From contig DLOY01000027.1 in NCBI GenBank assembly GCA_002478545.1, forward strand, positions 2,532-8,119: a DNA stretch of 5,588 nt, read 5' to 3'. The stretch comes from Micrococcales bacterium UBA7472 (GTDB lineage: Bacteria > Actinomycetota > Actinomycetes > Actinomycetales > Microbacteriaceae). The notes under the pieces are model-generated. The model made no database searches. It saw nothing but the letters and a program-made list of their open reading frames with translations, and was not told where the DNA came from. Position 1 is the first letter of the stretch. Each line of letters opens with the position of its first letter. Both the position numbers and the translations under genes were made by a program. Shown one piece after another: positions 1 through 5,588 of the stretch.

Positions 1-144
1 GCAATTGCCGTTGCCATCGCTTCCACGCCACGCGACCAGGCTGTGCTGTGGTGCGGACCCGGGCACCTAAAATACCGTGAGATTGCAGGGCAGAAAATTG
101 CCTTCGACGCTCGCAAAATAGCCAAGAATTTGGTGGAGAAATGA
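1..144 (+). CDS. murE: MurE, UDP-MurNAc-dipeptide ligase (3' end only)
   Basis: The last 47 codons of a frame open from the left window edge, ending at TGA 142-144. MurE is the cytoplasmic ATP-dependent Mur ligase that adds the third stem-peptide residue to UDP-MurNAc-L-Ala-D-Glu. The identification rests on the C-terminal domain end: a short hydrophobic strand (AVLWC), then the block GPGHLKY (nt 55-75), then REIAGQKIAFDAR, matching the family's GKGHE-x-Y-x-x-x-G-x-x-x-x-(F/Y)-(D/S)-(D/A)-R ending. Its place directly before murF agrees. The Glu that closes GKGHE in meso-diaminopimelate-adding enzymes is Leu here (nt 67-69), so the amino acid added may be Lys, Orn, Dab or another residue; the decisive DNPR/DDPR-type motif lies upstream, outside the window. 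The stop overlaps the murF start as ATGA. As only the tail is seen, the family call is strong and the substrate call open. Confidence 0.93.
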   Translation, partial: AIAVAIASTPRDQAVLWCGPGHLKYREIAGQKIAFDARKIAKNLVEK

Positions 145-1529
145 TTGCCCTGACCCTATCCGAGCTTGCCGAGGCAACCTCGGGAGAACTGGTTGTGGGA
201 GACCCCGAGACTGTTGTTTCAGGGCACTGCGACACCGACTCCCGCCAGATCGGGTCGGGAGATATTTTCTTTGCAAAACCAGGTGAGCACGATGATGGTC
301 ATCGATACCTTGAAGAAGTTGCGGGCCAGGCGGGCTTAGCCTTCGTAATGCAACCGCGCGAAGACCTCAGCCTAAATCAAATCAAAGTCTCGGATACCGT
401 TACAGCTCTCTCTGCACTTGCAAGCCACATCCTTGAGAGACAGCGTGCCCGGGGGCTACAGGTCATTGGCATAACCGGCTCAAATGGTAAGACCTCAACT
501 AAGAACATGCTGCGAGCGATTCTTGGCGAGGTGGCTCCAACAGTCGCCCCGAGAGATTCATACAACAACGAGGTTGGATTACCCCTTACTGTCCTGGAAC
601 TCACTGATGAGACCAAATTCCTTGTCTTGGAGATGGGGGCTGCGGGGCTAGGAAGTATCGAAAAACTTGCCCGCTGGTGTAAGCCAGATATCGGAGTCCA
701 GCTAAAGGTAGGACTGGCTCACGCCGGTGCCTTTGGTGGCATCGAGCAAACCGCGAAGATCAAAGCCGAAATGATGCCATTCATTACCAAGGCAGCTGTC
801 TTGAACTTTGATGACCCAGTGGTGAGCGATTTTGAACCGCCTGTTTCAGTGCAAAAAGTCGGCTTTGGCTATAGCGACGATGCTGGGTATCAGCTGGTTT
901 CGGCGAGCGTAACAATTGCTGGTACTAGGGTTCAGTTCCGCTACCCAGACGGCATGGTCAAATCGTTCGCCCTCAAGATTCTGGGGGAACATCAGGCCAT
1001 GAATGCCGCAGCAGCGCTGACCGTTGTAGATCTTTTGGGGGTAGAGCGCGATCTTGCGATCAGCGCGCTCGAGCGGCTAGAGCTTGCGGAGCGCTGGAGG
1101 ATGCAGCCAATCTTGCGAAGCGACGGTGCCCTGATCATCAATGATGCTTACAACGCCAGCCCGGATTCCATGCGTGCCGCTTTGCAAACTCTGGCAACCC
1201 TGGGAAGACAGGGGCACCGTACCGTTGCAGTTTTGGGATACATGGCAGAACTTGGTGAGTATTCAAACTCTGAGCATGAAGCGCTTGGTCGACTGGTTGT
1301 CAGATACAACATTGACAAGCTTTATGTGGTTGGAACCAACGCCAAACTGATTCACATGTCTGCCACTCAGGAAGGCAGCTGGGATGGTGAATCTGAGTTT
1401 TTTGAGGATGCCTCGGCAGCTTTTGCGGCTATCAATGACAAGCTAACCTCGGGAGACATTGTCCTGGTGAAGTCCAGCAACGTCTCTGGGCTGAGGTATT
1501 TGGGAGACGAATTGGCAGGTGTTGCATGA
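141..1529 (+). CDS. murF: MurF, UDP-MurNAc-tripeptide--D-alanyl-D-alanine ligase
   Basis: Cytoplasmic Mur ligase that joins D-Ala-D-Ala to UDP-MurNAc-tripeptide using ATP, the last soluble step before MraY. At 462 aa it has normal family length. The N-terminal UDP-binding domain carries DSR (33-35) and the DIFFAKPGEHDDGH segment (41-54). The central ATPase domain has the P-loop TGSNGKTST (112-120), SYNNEVGLPLT (140-150), EMGAAG (164-169) and AHAGAFGG (193-200), with the likely carbamylated Lys208 in IKAEM. Next come LGEHQAMNAAAAL (281-293) and ERW (317-319). The C-terminal domain shows NDAYNASPDSM (334-344), VLGYMAELGE (364-373) and VLVKSSN (441-447). The start at 141 is chosen because MIALTLSEL is a normal MurF N-terminus and gives the 4-bp ATGA overlap with murE; GGTGGAG lies just upstream, unusually close to the ATG. 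LKVG and VKSSN differ from the common NVG and VKGSR forms, apparently a lineage trait. Confidence 0.98.
   Translation: MIALTLSELAEATSGELVVGDPETVVSGHCDTDSRQIGSGDIFFAKPGEHDDGHRYLEEVAGQAGLAFVMQPREDLSLNQIKVSDTVTALSALASHILERQRARGLQVIGITGSNGKTSTKNMLRAILGEVAPTVAPRDSYNNEVGLPLTVLELTDETKFLVLEMGAAGLGSIEKLARWCKPDIGVQLKVGLAHAGAFGGIEQTAKIKAEMMPFITKAAVLNFDDPVVSDFEPPVSVQKVGFGYSDDAGYQLVSASVTIAGTRVQFRYPDGMVKSFALKILGEHQAMNAAAALTVVDLLGVERDLAISALERLELAERWRMQPILRSDGALIINDAYNASPDSMRAALQTLATLGRQGHRTVAVLGYMAELGEYSNSEHEALGRLVVRYNIDKLYVVGTNAKLIHMSATQEGSWDGESEFFEDASAAFAAINDKLTSGDIVLVKSSNVSGLRYLGDELAGVA
1517..1519 (+). promoter_or_regulatory. Ribosome binding site of mraY (AGG core)
   Basis: An AGG core within GCAGGTG lies six bases before the mraY ATG at 1526, inside the last murF codons. 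It is short, but the spacing is good and it supports the start that overlaps the murF stop as ATGA. Reinitiation by ribosomes finishing murF is likely to contribute as well (inference). Confidence 0.5.
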
Positions 1530-2629
1530 GAGCCCTATTGATGGCCGGTGCGATTGCGCTGTTTATTAGTCTTTTTCTGACCCCTGGTTTTATCTGGGCG
1601 TTCAAGAGATTGCAGTGGGGACAGTTCATTCGTGACGATGGCCCCAAGTCTCATCACACCAAGCGCGGAACCCCAACCATGGGCGGCTTAGTAATTCTCT
1701 TCGCTGCGGTGGTTGGCTACTTTTTGGCCAAGTTCGCCAACGATGAGACACCCTCGGTTTCGGCATTGCTGGTAATTCTGATGATGTTGGGCCTCGGTGC
1801 CGTTGGCTTTATTGATGATTTCCTTAAGGTGAGAAAACAGCAAAGCCTCGGCCTCACGGGTTGGGCCAAGATTGCCGGCCAAGGCGTGGTGGCGATTGCT
1901 TTCGCGATTTTGGCACTTCAGTTCCCGAATGATCGAAATCTCACCCCAGCATCGACCCATCTCTCGCTATTCAGAGATCTCCCGATCGATCTCTTTTTCT
2001 GGGGCTCAACCGTCGGAATTCTGCTATTCATCGCGTGGATCTACTTCTTGGTCGCATCAACCTCAAACGGCGTGAACATAGCCGATGGCTTAGACGGTCT
2101 TGCCACCGGTTCCGTAATTATGGCCATCGGCGCCTATGTGGTTATTGGTTTTTGGCAGTTCAATCAAAGCTGTAGAACTGCAGTTGAAAACATCGCAGCC
2201 TGCTATGAGGTGCGTGATCCGCTGGACCTAGCGGTTATAGCCGCTGCAATCGTCGGAGCCTGCGTGGGCTTTTTGTGGTGGAACACTTCGCCGGCTCAGC
2301 TATTCATGGGAGACACCGGATCACTTGGTCTAGGCGGCGCGCTAGCAGCCCTCGCAGTGCTCTCAAGAACCGAACTGCTCTTGATTTTGATTGGCGGCAT
2401 TTTTGTTATCGTAACCGGCTCGGTGATTATCCAGCGCGGCTACTTCAAGCTCACAAAGTGGCGCACCGGGGTGGGAAAACGTGTGTTCAAGATGTCCCCG
2501 CTCCACCACCACTTTGAGCTGAAGGGCTGGGCTGAGGTCACGATTGTGGTCCGGTTTTGGATCATCGCCGCACTCTGCGTGAGCGCCGGTGTGGGCCTGT
2601 TCTACTTTGAATGGATTTACGGAATCTGA
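1526..2629 (+). CDS. mraY: MraY, phospho-MurNAc-pentapeptide transferase
   Basis: Integral membrane enzyme that transfers phospho-MurNAc-pentapeptide from UDP to undecaprenyl phosphate, making lipid I on the cytoplasmic face. At 367 aa it has full family length, with about ten hydrophobic segments (roughly 3-25, 52-70, 78-96, 113-132, 158-177, 193-210, 235-251, 266-281, 284-302, 338-361). Signature motifs in order: SHHTKRGTPTMGG (42-54); FIDDFLK (95-101) with the Mg-site pair Asp97-Asp98; NGVNIADGLDG (181-191); FMGDTGSLGLGG (260-271) with catalytic-site Asp263; and PLHHHFELKGW (325-335) with the HHH triad. The insert ending in CYEVRDPLDLA (227-237) is of the actinobacterial kind. This is the usual target of tunicamycin- and muraymycin-type inhibitors. 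Start at 1526 overlaps murF by 4 bp; the stop at 2627-2629 shares its A with the murD ATG. No missing residue is seen. Confidence 0.99.
   Translation: MRALLMAGAIALFISLFLTPGFIWAFKRLQWGQFIRDDGPKSHHTKRGTPTMGGLVILFAAVVGYFLAKFANDETPSVSALLVILMMLGLGAVGFIDDFLKVRKQQSLGLTGWAKIAGQGVVAIAFAILALQFPNDRNLTPASTHLSLFRDLPIDLFFWGSTVGILLFIAWIYFLVASTSNGVNIADGLDGLATGSVIMAIGAYVVIGFWQFNQSCRTAVENIAACYEVRDPLDLAVIAAAIVGACVGFLWWNTSPAQLFMGDTGSLGLGGALAALAVLSRTELLLILIGGIFVIVTGSVIIQRGYFKLTKWRTGVGKRVFKMSPLHHHFELKGWAEVTIVVRFWIIAALCVSAGVGLFYFEWIYGI
2621..2623 (+). promoter_or_regulatory. Weak ribosome binding site deciding the murD start
   Basis: GGA five bases before the ATG at 2629 is the only Shine-Dalgarno-like sequence near the two candidate murD starts; the region before the alternative ATG at 2611 has none at suitable spacing. 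It is weak, so coupling to mraY termination through the TGATG junction probably carries much of the initiation (inference). Confidence 0.4.
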
Positions 2630-4056
2630 TGATCCCAAATACCTGGCATACAAGTTGGGATTTCAAAGTTGCGGTTCTCGGGCTTGGGAAATCGGGGTTT
2701 TCAGTAGCTGACACTCTTGTGGAGCTGGGTTCTAAGGTCACGGTCTTTGCTGCAAAAGCTGAGCCTGAGCTGGCTGAACTACTGGATGTGATCGGCGCAG
2801 AACTGATCCGCTCGGACTCTGCGGAGGTGTTTGACCCGACCAAGTTTGACTTTGCCGTAGTTTCTCCCGGTTTTCCACCAACGCATCCGCTGGTTCAAAA
2901 GCTGACTCAATCCAAGCTAGAGATTTATACCGATATCGATTTGGCTTATCGCCTGGGTGACAAGGTCAAGAGGCCCGACTGGATCACCATCACCGGGACC
3001 AACGGTAAAACCACAACCACTCAGTTGACCGAGGCAATGCTGCTGGCAGATGGTAAGCGAGCTGTTGCCTGTGGCAACATCGGCACTCCGATTTTGGACG
3101 TGATTCGAGAGCCTGAGGGTTACGACTATTTGGTTGTGGAGCTTTCAAGTTTCCAGCTTCATTACTCTCATGCTCTGGGTGCAAAGGCTGCAGCCTTTTT
3201 GAATCTTGCCGAAGATCACTATGACTGGCACGGTTCCGAAACCGCCTACCACCAGGCCAAAGCCAAGATTTATCAAGACGCTGAGATCGCAATTGTCTAC
3301 AACGTTCAGGATGACAAGACCCTGCAGGCTGCCGAGGAGGCGGACGTCAATGAAGGCTGTCGGGCCATTGGCTTCACGACCGGTATGCCTGCTCGCTCCA
3401 TGGTTGGCTATGTCGAGGAGTTCTTGGTCGACAGGGCATTCATCGAGAATCGGCATGAGGCGGCCCTGGAAATATGCTCCGATGCTGATTTAGTTGGCTT
3501 CGGGGTGCTGAGCAAACACCTGAAGGCAAACATTGCTGCCGCAACGGCGTTGGCGCGGGCTGTTGGTGTTGAGGCTAGCTCGATTCGTCGCGCACTGACC
3601 GGCTTTCGCCTAGCTGGTCATCGCATCGAACTGGTAGCGGAGCGTTCCGGCGTGAAATACATAGATGATTCCAAGGCAACCAACGCTCACGCTGCTGATG
3701 CATCGCTGTCCAGCTTCGACTCTGTGGTCTGGATTGTCGGGGGGCTTTTGAAGGGGGTCGACCCAAAGCCCCTGATTGAAAAGCATGCCGATCGACTTCG
3801 TGCTTGCGTAGTTATTGGTAAGGACACGCAGGTTTTGGAGGACCTTTTCGGGACACTGATTCCAGAATTACCTGTGAGGGTAATCACGGGAGATCAGATC
3901 ATGACTCAGGCGGTTCGGGCTGCATCTGAACTGGCCGTTGCCGGAGATGCTGTTCTGCTAGCTCCCGCCGCGGCATCGATGGATCAATTCCGCGATTACG
4001 AGGACCGAGGTAATCAGTTTCAAGAGGCGGTGAGGGCGCTCGATGGCAATGACTGA
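2629..4056 (+). CDS. murD: MurD, UDP-MurNAc-L-alanine--D-glutamate ligase
   Basis: Cytoplasmic Mur ligase that adds D-Glu to UDP-MurNAc-L-Ala with ATP. From the chosen start it has 475 aa, usual for the family. The N-terminal Rossmann-like UDP domain has VLGLGKSGFSVA (16-27) and VVSPGFPP (77-84). The ATPase domain has TGTNGKTTTTQ (122-132), GNIGTP (149-154), ELSSFQLH (171-178), LNLAEDHYDWHG (191-202) and the likely carbamylated Lys211 in QAKAKIY. HR (331-332) in LAGHRIE begins the C-terminal domain, followed by YIDDSKATN (344-352), GGLLKGVD (371-378) and LLAPAAASMDQFRDYEDRG (443-461). An in-frame ATG at 2611 would add six residues (MDLRNL) and overlap mraY by 19 bp; 2629 is preferred because it forms TGATG with the mraY stop and has GGA at proper spacing. 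The 3' end overlaps ftsW by 14 bp. Confidence 0.97.
   Translation: MIPNTWHTSWDFKVAVLGLGKSGFSVADTLVELGSKVTVFAAKAEPELAELLDVIGAELIRSDSAEVFDPTKFDFAVVSPGFPPTHPLVQKLTQSKLEIYTDIDLAYRLGDKVKRPDWITITGTNGKTTTTQLTEAMLLADGKRAVACGNIGTPILDVIREPEGYDYLVVELSSFQLHYSHALGAKAAAFLNLAEDHYDWHGSETAYHQAKAKIYQDAEIAIVYNVQDDKTLQAAEEADVNEGCRAIGFTTGMPARSMVGYVEEFLVDRAFIENRHEAALEICSDADLVGFGVLSKHLKANIAAATALARAVGVEASSIRRALTGFRLAGHRIELVAERSGVKYIDDSKATNAHAADASLSSFDSVVWIVGGLLKGVDPKPLIEKHADRLRACVVIGKDTQVLEDLFGTLIPELPVRVITGDQIMTQAVRAASELAVAGDAVLLAPAAASMDQFRDYEDRGNQFQEAVRALDGND
3741..3772 (+). repeat. Nested inverted repeat inside murD
   Basis: Arms GGGGCTTT (3741-3748) and AAAGCCCC (3765-3772) are perfectly complementary. Between them the palindrome GGGTCGACCC (3755-3764) abuts the right arm, so an RNA could form an outer 8-bp stem, a six-base bulge (TGAAGG) on the left and a short inner GGG/CCC stem. 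It covers the GGLLKG-D motif region of MurD, and no T-run follows on either strand, so it is not a standard terminator. It may be a by-product of coding. Confidence 0.5.
4032..4036 (+). promoter_or_regulatory. Ribosome binding site deciding the ftsW start (GAGGG)
   Basis: GAGGG within the last murD codons ends six bases before the ATG at 4043, an ideal distance. For the alternative in-frame ATG at 4049 the spacer would be twelve bases. This favours 4043 and the 14-bp overlap with murD. Confidence 0.6.
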
Positions 4057-5200
4057 TCTAAAATCCGCAATCAAGCCTCGCTTTAGAGCGCAGTCCAGGG
4101 AGTTCTATTTCCTATTGGGCCTCACCGCAATCATTGGTGTGCTTGGTCTAGCCATGGTTGCTTCGGCTTCGACCGTGGATGCCTTCAAAAACACCTCAAA
4201 TGCTGCATCCACCTTTGTAAGGCAGGGCGGCTTTGCTCTGATTGGTGCCTTGTCATTAGTGGTGGCATCAAACCTGCCGCTTGCCTTCTACAAGCGCATT
4301 GCAAACCTCTTATTGCTCTCTACCCTTGGGCTTCAGCTTGTCACGGTGCTCTTTGGTAATGAGATCAACGGAAACAAGAACTGGCTAGACCTGGGATTTG
4401 TATCGATTCAGCCTTCGGAGTTTCTCAAGCTTGGACTGATCATCGCGTTTAGCTTGATGCTCGCGCAACTTGGGCCCGACGAGATGGAAAACAGACAAAT
4501 CTGGACCAGGGTATTCGCCTACAGCGGTATTGCTCTGGTCTTGGTTGTTTTGCTCGGTAAAGACATGGGAACCGGGGTTGTCATGTTGGTCACCCTGGCC
4601 GGCCTATTCCTGTTCGCTGGAATGAAACTCTCCAGTTGGCTCACCCTAATGGCACTTGGCTCGATGGCTGCTGTAGTTCTGGTGATGATGTCACCCTCGC
4701 GTGCAGCACGTTTTTCAGCTTGGCTCAACCCAGATGAAGCCGATCCCATGGGCGTCAGGTGGCAGTATGAACACGGCACCTGGGCATTGGCTCACGGTGG
4801 CATTTTTGGAACCGGACTCGGGCGCTCCAAAATGAAATGGTCGTGGATCCCGGAAGTTCAAAACGACTTCATTTTCGCCATCATCGGCGAGGAGCTTGGC
4901 CTAATCGGAGCACTTTTTGTAATCCTGCTATTCACGGCCTTGGCAGTGACACTGTTCGCCATCGCAAAGAATCAAACCAACAGCTTTAGTCGAAACCTTG
5001 TTGCTGCGGTGATGGTCTGGATTTCGATGCAGGCCTTTATCAACATCGGTGTGGTGTTAGGGGTCTTCCCAGTGCTGGGTGTTCCACTGCCGCTTGTAAG
5101 CGCCGGAGGCTCATCGCTGATTTCAACCATGGCTGCCATTGGAGTGGTTCTCGCTGTGGAGCGTGACCGGGTCATGAATCCAGGGCGATCTAGACGATGA
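4043..5200 (+). CDS. ftsW: FtsW, SEDS-family septal peptidoglycan polymerase
   Basis: Polytopic SEDS glycosyltransferase that polymerises lipid II at the division septum with its partner class B PBP (FtsI). At 385 aa, it has about 20 cytoplasmic N-terminal residues, then some ten hydrophobic segments starting at 21-43 and ending at 348-371, and a short basic tail (GRSRR). Family motifs: GNKNW (110-114) leading to IQPSEFLKL (122-130); KDMGTG (173-178); the large extracytoplasmic loop with HGGIFGTGLGRSK (251-263) and PEVQNDFIFAIIGEELGLIG (270-289), containing Asp275 at the position of the Asp essential in SEDS enzymes; and LGVPLPLVSAGGSS (345-358). RodA has the same fold; the location between murD and murG makes FtsW the right call. 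It lacks the long cytoplasmic tail of mycobacterial FtsW. An ATG at 4049 is a possible but less favoured start. The stop overlaps murG as ATGA. Confidence 0.96.
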   Translation: MAMTDLKSAIKPRFRAQSREFYFLLGLTAIIGVLGLAMVASASTVDAFKNTSNAASTFVRQGGFALIGALSLVVASNLPLAFYKRIANLLLLSTLGLQLVTVLFGNEINGNKNWLDLGFVSIQPSEFLKLGLIIAFSLMLAQLGPDEMENRQIWTRVFAYSGIALVLVVLLGKDMGTGVVMLVTLAGLFLFAGMKLSSWLTLMALGSMAAVVLVMMSPSRAARFSAWLNPDEADPMGVRWQYEHGTWALAHGGIFGTGLGRSKMKWSWIPEVQNDFIFAIIGEELGLIGALFVILLFTALAVTLFAIAKNQTNSFSRNLVAAVMVWISMQAFINIGVVLGVFPVLGVPLPLVSAGGSSLISTMAAIGVVLAVERDRVMNPGRSRR

Positions 5201-5588
5201 CGAGATTTCTGCTAACCGGCGGCGGCACCGCCGGTCACGTCAACCCTTTACTCGCTCTTGCCCAACAACTTCGCGCCGAGGATCACACAGTGCTTGCCCT
5301 GGGTACAAAAGAGGGGCTCGAGTCCAGGCTCGTCCCAGAGCGTGGTTTTGAGTTATTGACGATTGCTAGATTGCCATTTCCAAGAAGGCTCAATTTGAGG
5401 GCGCTTGCCTTTCCGTTTCGCTTCCTGAAGGCCACCTTCGATGTCATGGTAGTGCTGTCCAAATACCGAGTTGACGCAGTGGTTGGATTTGGAGGCTACG
5501 CCTCCGCGCCTGCATACCTCGCCGCTTTTCTGGCGAGAAAACCGCTCGTGATCCACGAAGCAAATGCTCGGGCTGGGATTGCCAATCG
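5197..5588 (+). CDS. murG: MurG, lipid II synthase GlcNAc transferase (5' part)
   Basis: Membrane-associated GT-B (family GT28) transferase that adds GlcNAc from UDP-GlcNAc to lipid I, giving lipid II on the cytoplasmic face. The first 130 codons are present and the frame runs open off the right edge, so roughly the N-terminal acceptor domain is seen. Motifs: first glycine-rich loop LTGGGTAGHVNPLLALA (6-22) with the conserved His14; GTKEGLESRLVPERGF (36-51); RLPFPRRLNLR (58-68); second glycine-rich loop VGFGGYASAP (96-105); and VIHEANARAGIAN (118-130). HEAN instead of HEQN is a form I associate with actinobacterial MurG. The start forms a 4-bp ATGA overlap with ftsW; AGGG at 5182-5185 is eleven bases upstream, a long spacer, so initiation is probably coupled to ftsW. 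A strong inverted repeat begins 15 bases after the start codon. Confidence 0.97.
   Translation, partial: MTRFLLTGGGTAGHVNPLLALAQQLRAEDHTVLALGTKEGLESRLVPERGFELLTIARLPFPRRLNLRALAFPFRFLKATFDVMVVLSKYRVDAVVGFGGYASAPAYLAAFLARKPLVIHEANARAGIAN
5215..5235 (+). repeat. GC-rich inverted repeat at the 5' end of murG
   Basis: ACCGGCGG (5215-5222) and CCGCCGGT (5228-5235) form a perfect 8-bp arm pair around a five-base loop CGGCA. It lies in codons 7-13 of murG and encodes the invariant glycine-rich loop. There is no T-run, so it is not a terminator. In mRNA it would sit at the edge of the initiating ribosome's footprint and could dampen initiation unless ribosomes arrive from ftsW; that role is inference, because repeated Gly/Ala codons can produce such symmetry by chance. 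Confidence 0.55.

Noticed and set aside
2562..2843. Antisense open frame across the mraY/murD junction
   Set aside because: Ser/Arg/Thr-rich translation without a recognisable motif, fully overlapping two certain genes; explained as a reverse-strand shadow.
2990..3456. Two overlapping antisense open frames (2990-3292 and 3145-3456) inside murD
   Set aside because: They lie opposite a complete, motif-rich murD, show no recognisable domain, and have low-complexity Arg/Ser/Pro-rich composition typical of frames opposite a GC-biased gene.
4043..5200. RodA rather than FtsW
   Set aside because: The two share the SEDS fold and motifs, but the position between murD and murG in the dcw cluster is diagnostic for ftsW.
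5215..5235. Rho-independent terminator between ftsW and murG
   Set aside because: The stem is inside murG and no T-run follows on either strand.
5353..5556. Antisense open frame near the right edge
   Set aside because: Lies opposite conserved murG coding sequence, including the GFGGYAS loop, so murG explains the region.
1..5588. A new defence, mobile or otherwise undescribed system hidden in the window
   Set aside because: All DNA is accounted for by six intact, well-known cell-wall and division genes with no intergenic space, no repeats of array type and no foreign-looking segment.

Overview
The window is an uninterrupted stretch of a dcw (division and cell wall) cluster, entirely on the + strand, in the order murE (3' end only), murF, mraY, murD, ftsW, murG (5' part only). 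This is the canonical order in many bacteria. All six reading frames are intact, with their catalytic motifs in place, and I see no mobile element, RNA gene, CRISPR array or broken gene.

The proteins point to an actinobacterium, most likely Microbacteriaceae. MraY has the Cys-containing insert ending in CYEVRDPLDLA ahead of GACVGFLWWN, a pattern I associate with actinobacterial MraY. MurF has the LKVGLAHAGAFGG and VKSSN forms of its motifs, and MurE ends in a GPGH rather than GKGH block. Base composition looks modest for an actinobacterium (low-to-mid 50s % GC by eye), which would suit a small-genome freshwater lineage such as the Luna group (Rhodoluna/Aquiluna-like). The family-level guess is inference from remembered patterns; the finer placement is weak.

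Layout: 1-144 murE C-terminus; 141-1529 murF; 1526-2629 mraY; 2629-4056 murD; 4043-5200 ftsW; 5197-5588 murG N-terminal part, cut by the window edge. There is no intergenic DNA. Each gene starts inside or on the stop codon of the one before (ATGA at murE/murF, murF/mraY and ftsW/murG; TGATG at mraY/murD; a 14-bp overlap at murD/ftsW). This implies one polycistronic message with translational coupling. No promoter or terminator is visible inside.

The genes form one pathway. MurD adds D-Glu to UDP-MurNAc-L-Ala, MurE adds the third residue and MurF adds the terminal dipeptide, giving UDP-MurNAc-pentapeptide. MraY moves phospho-MurNAc-pentapeptide onto undecaprenyl phosphate (lipid I), and MurG adds GlcNAc (lipid II). 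FtsW polymerises lipid II into septal glycan strands together with its cognate class B PBP.

I found no previously undescribed system. The most informative oddity is the MurE C-terminal substrate block (GPGHL instead of GKGHE), which suggests a third stem residue other than meso-diaminopimelate. Two GC-rich inverted repeats, in early murG and in murD, are noted as weaker observations.
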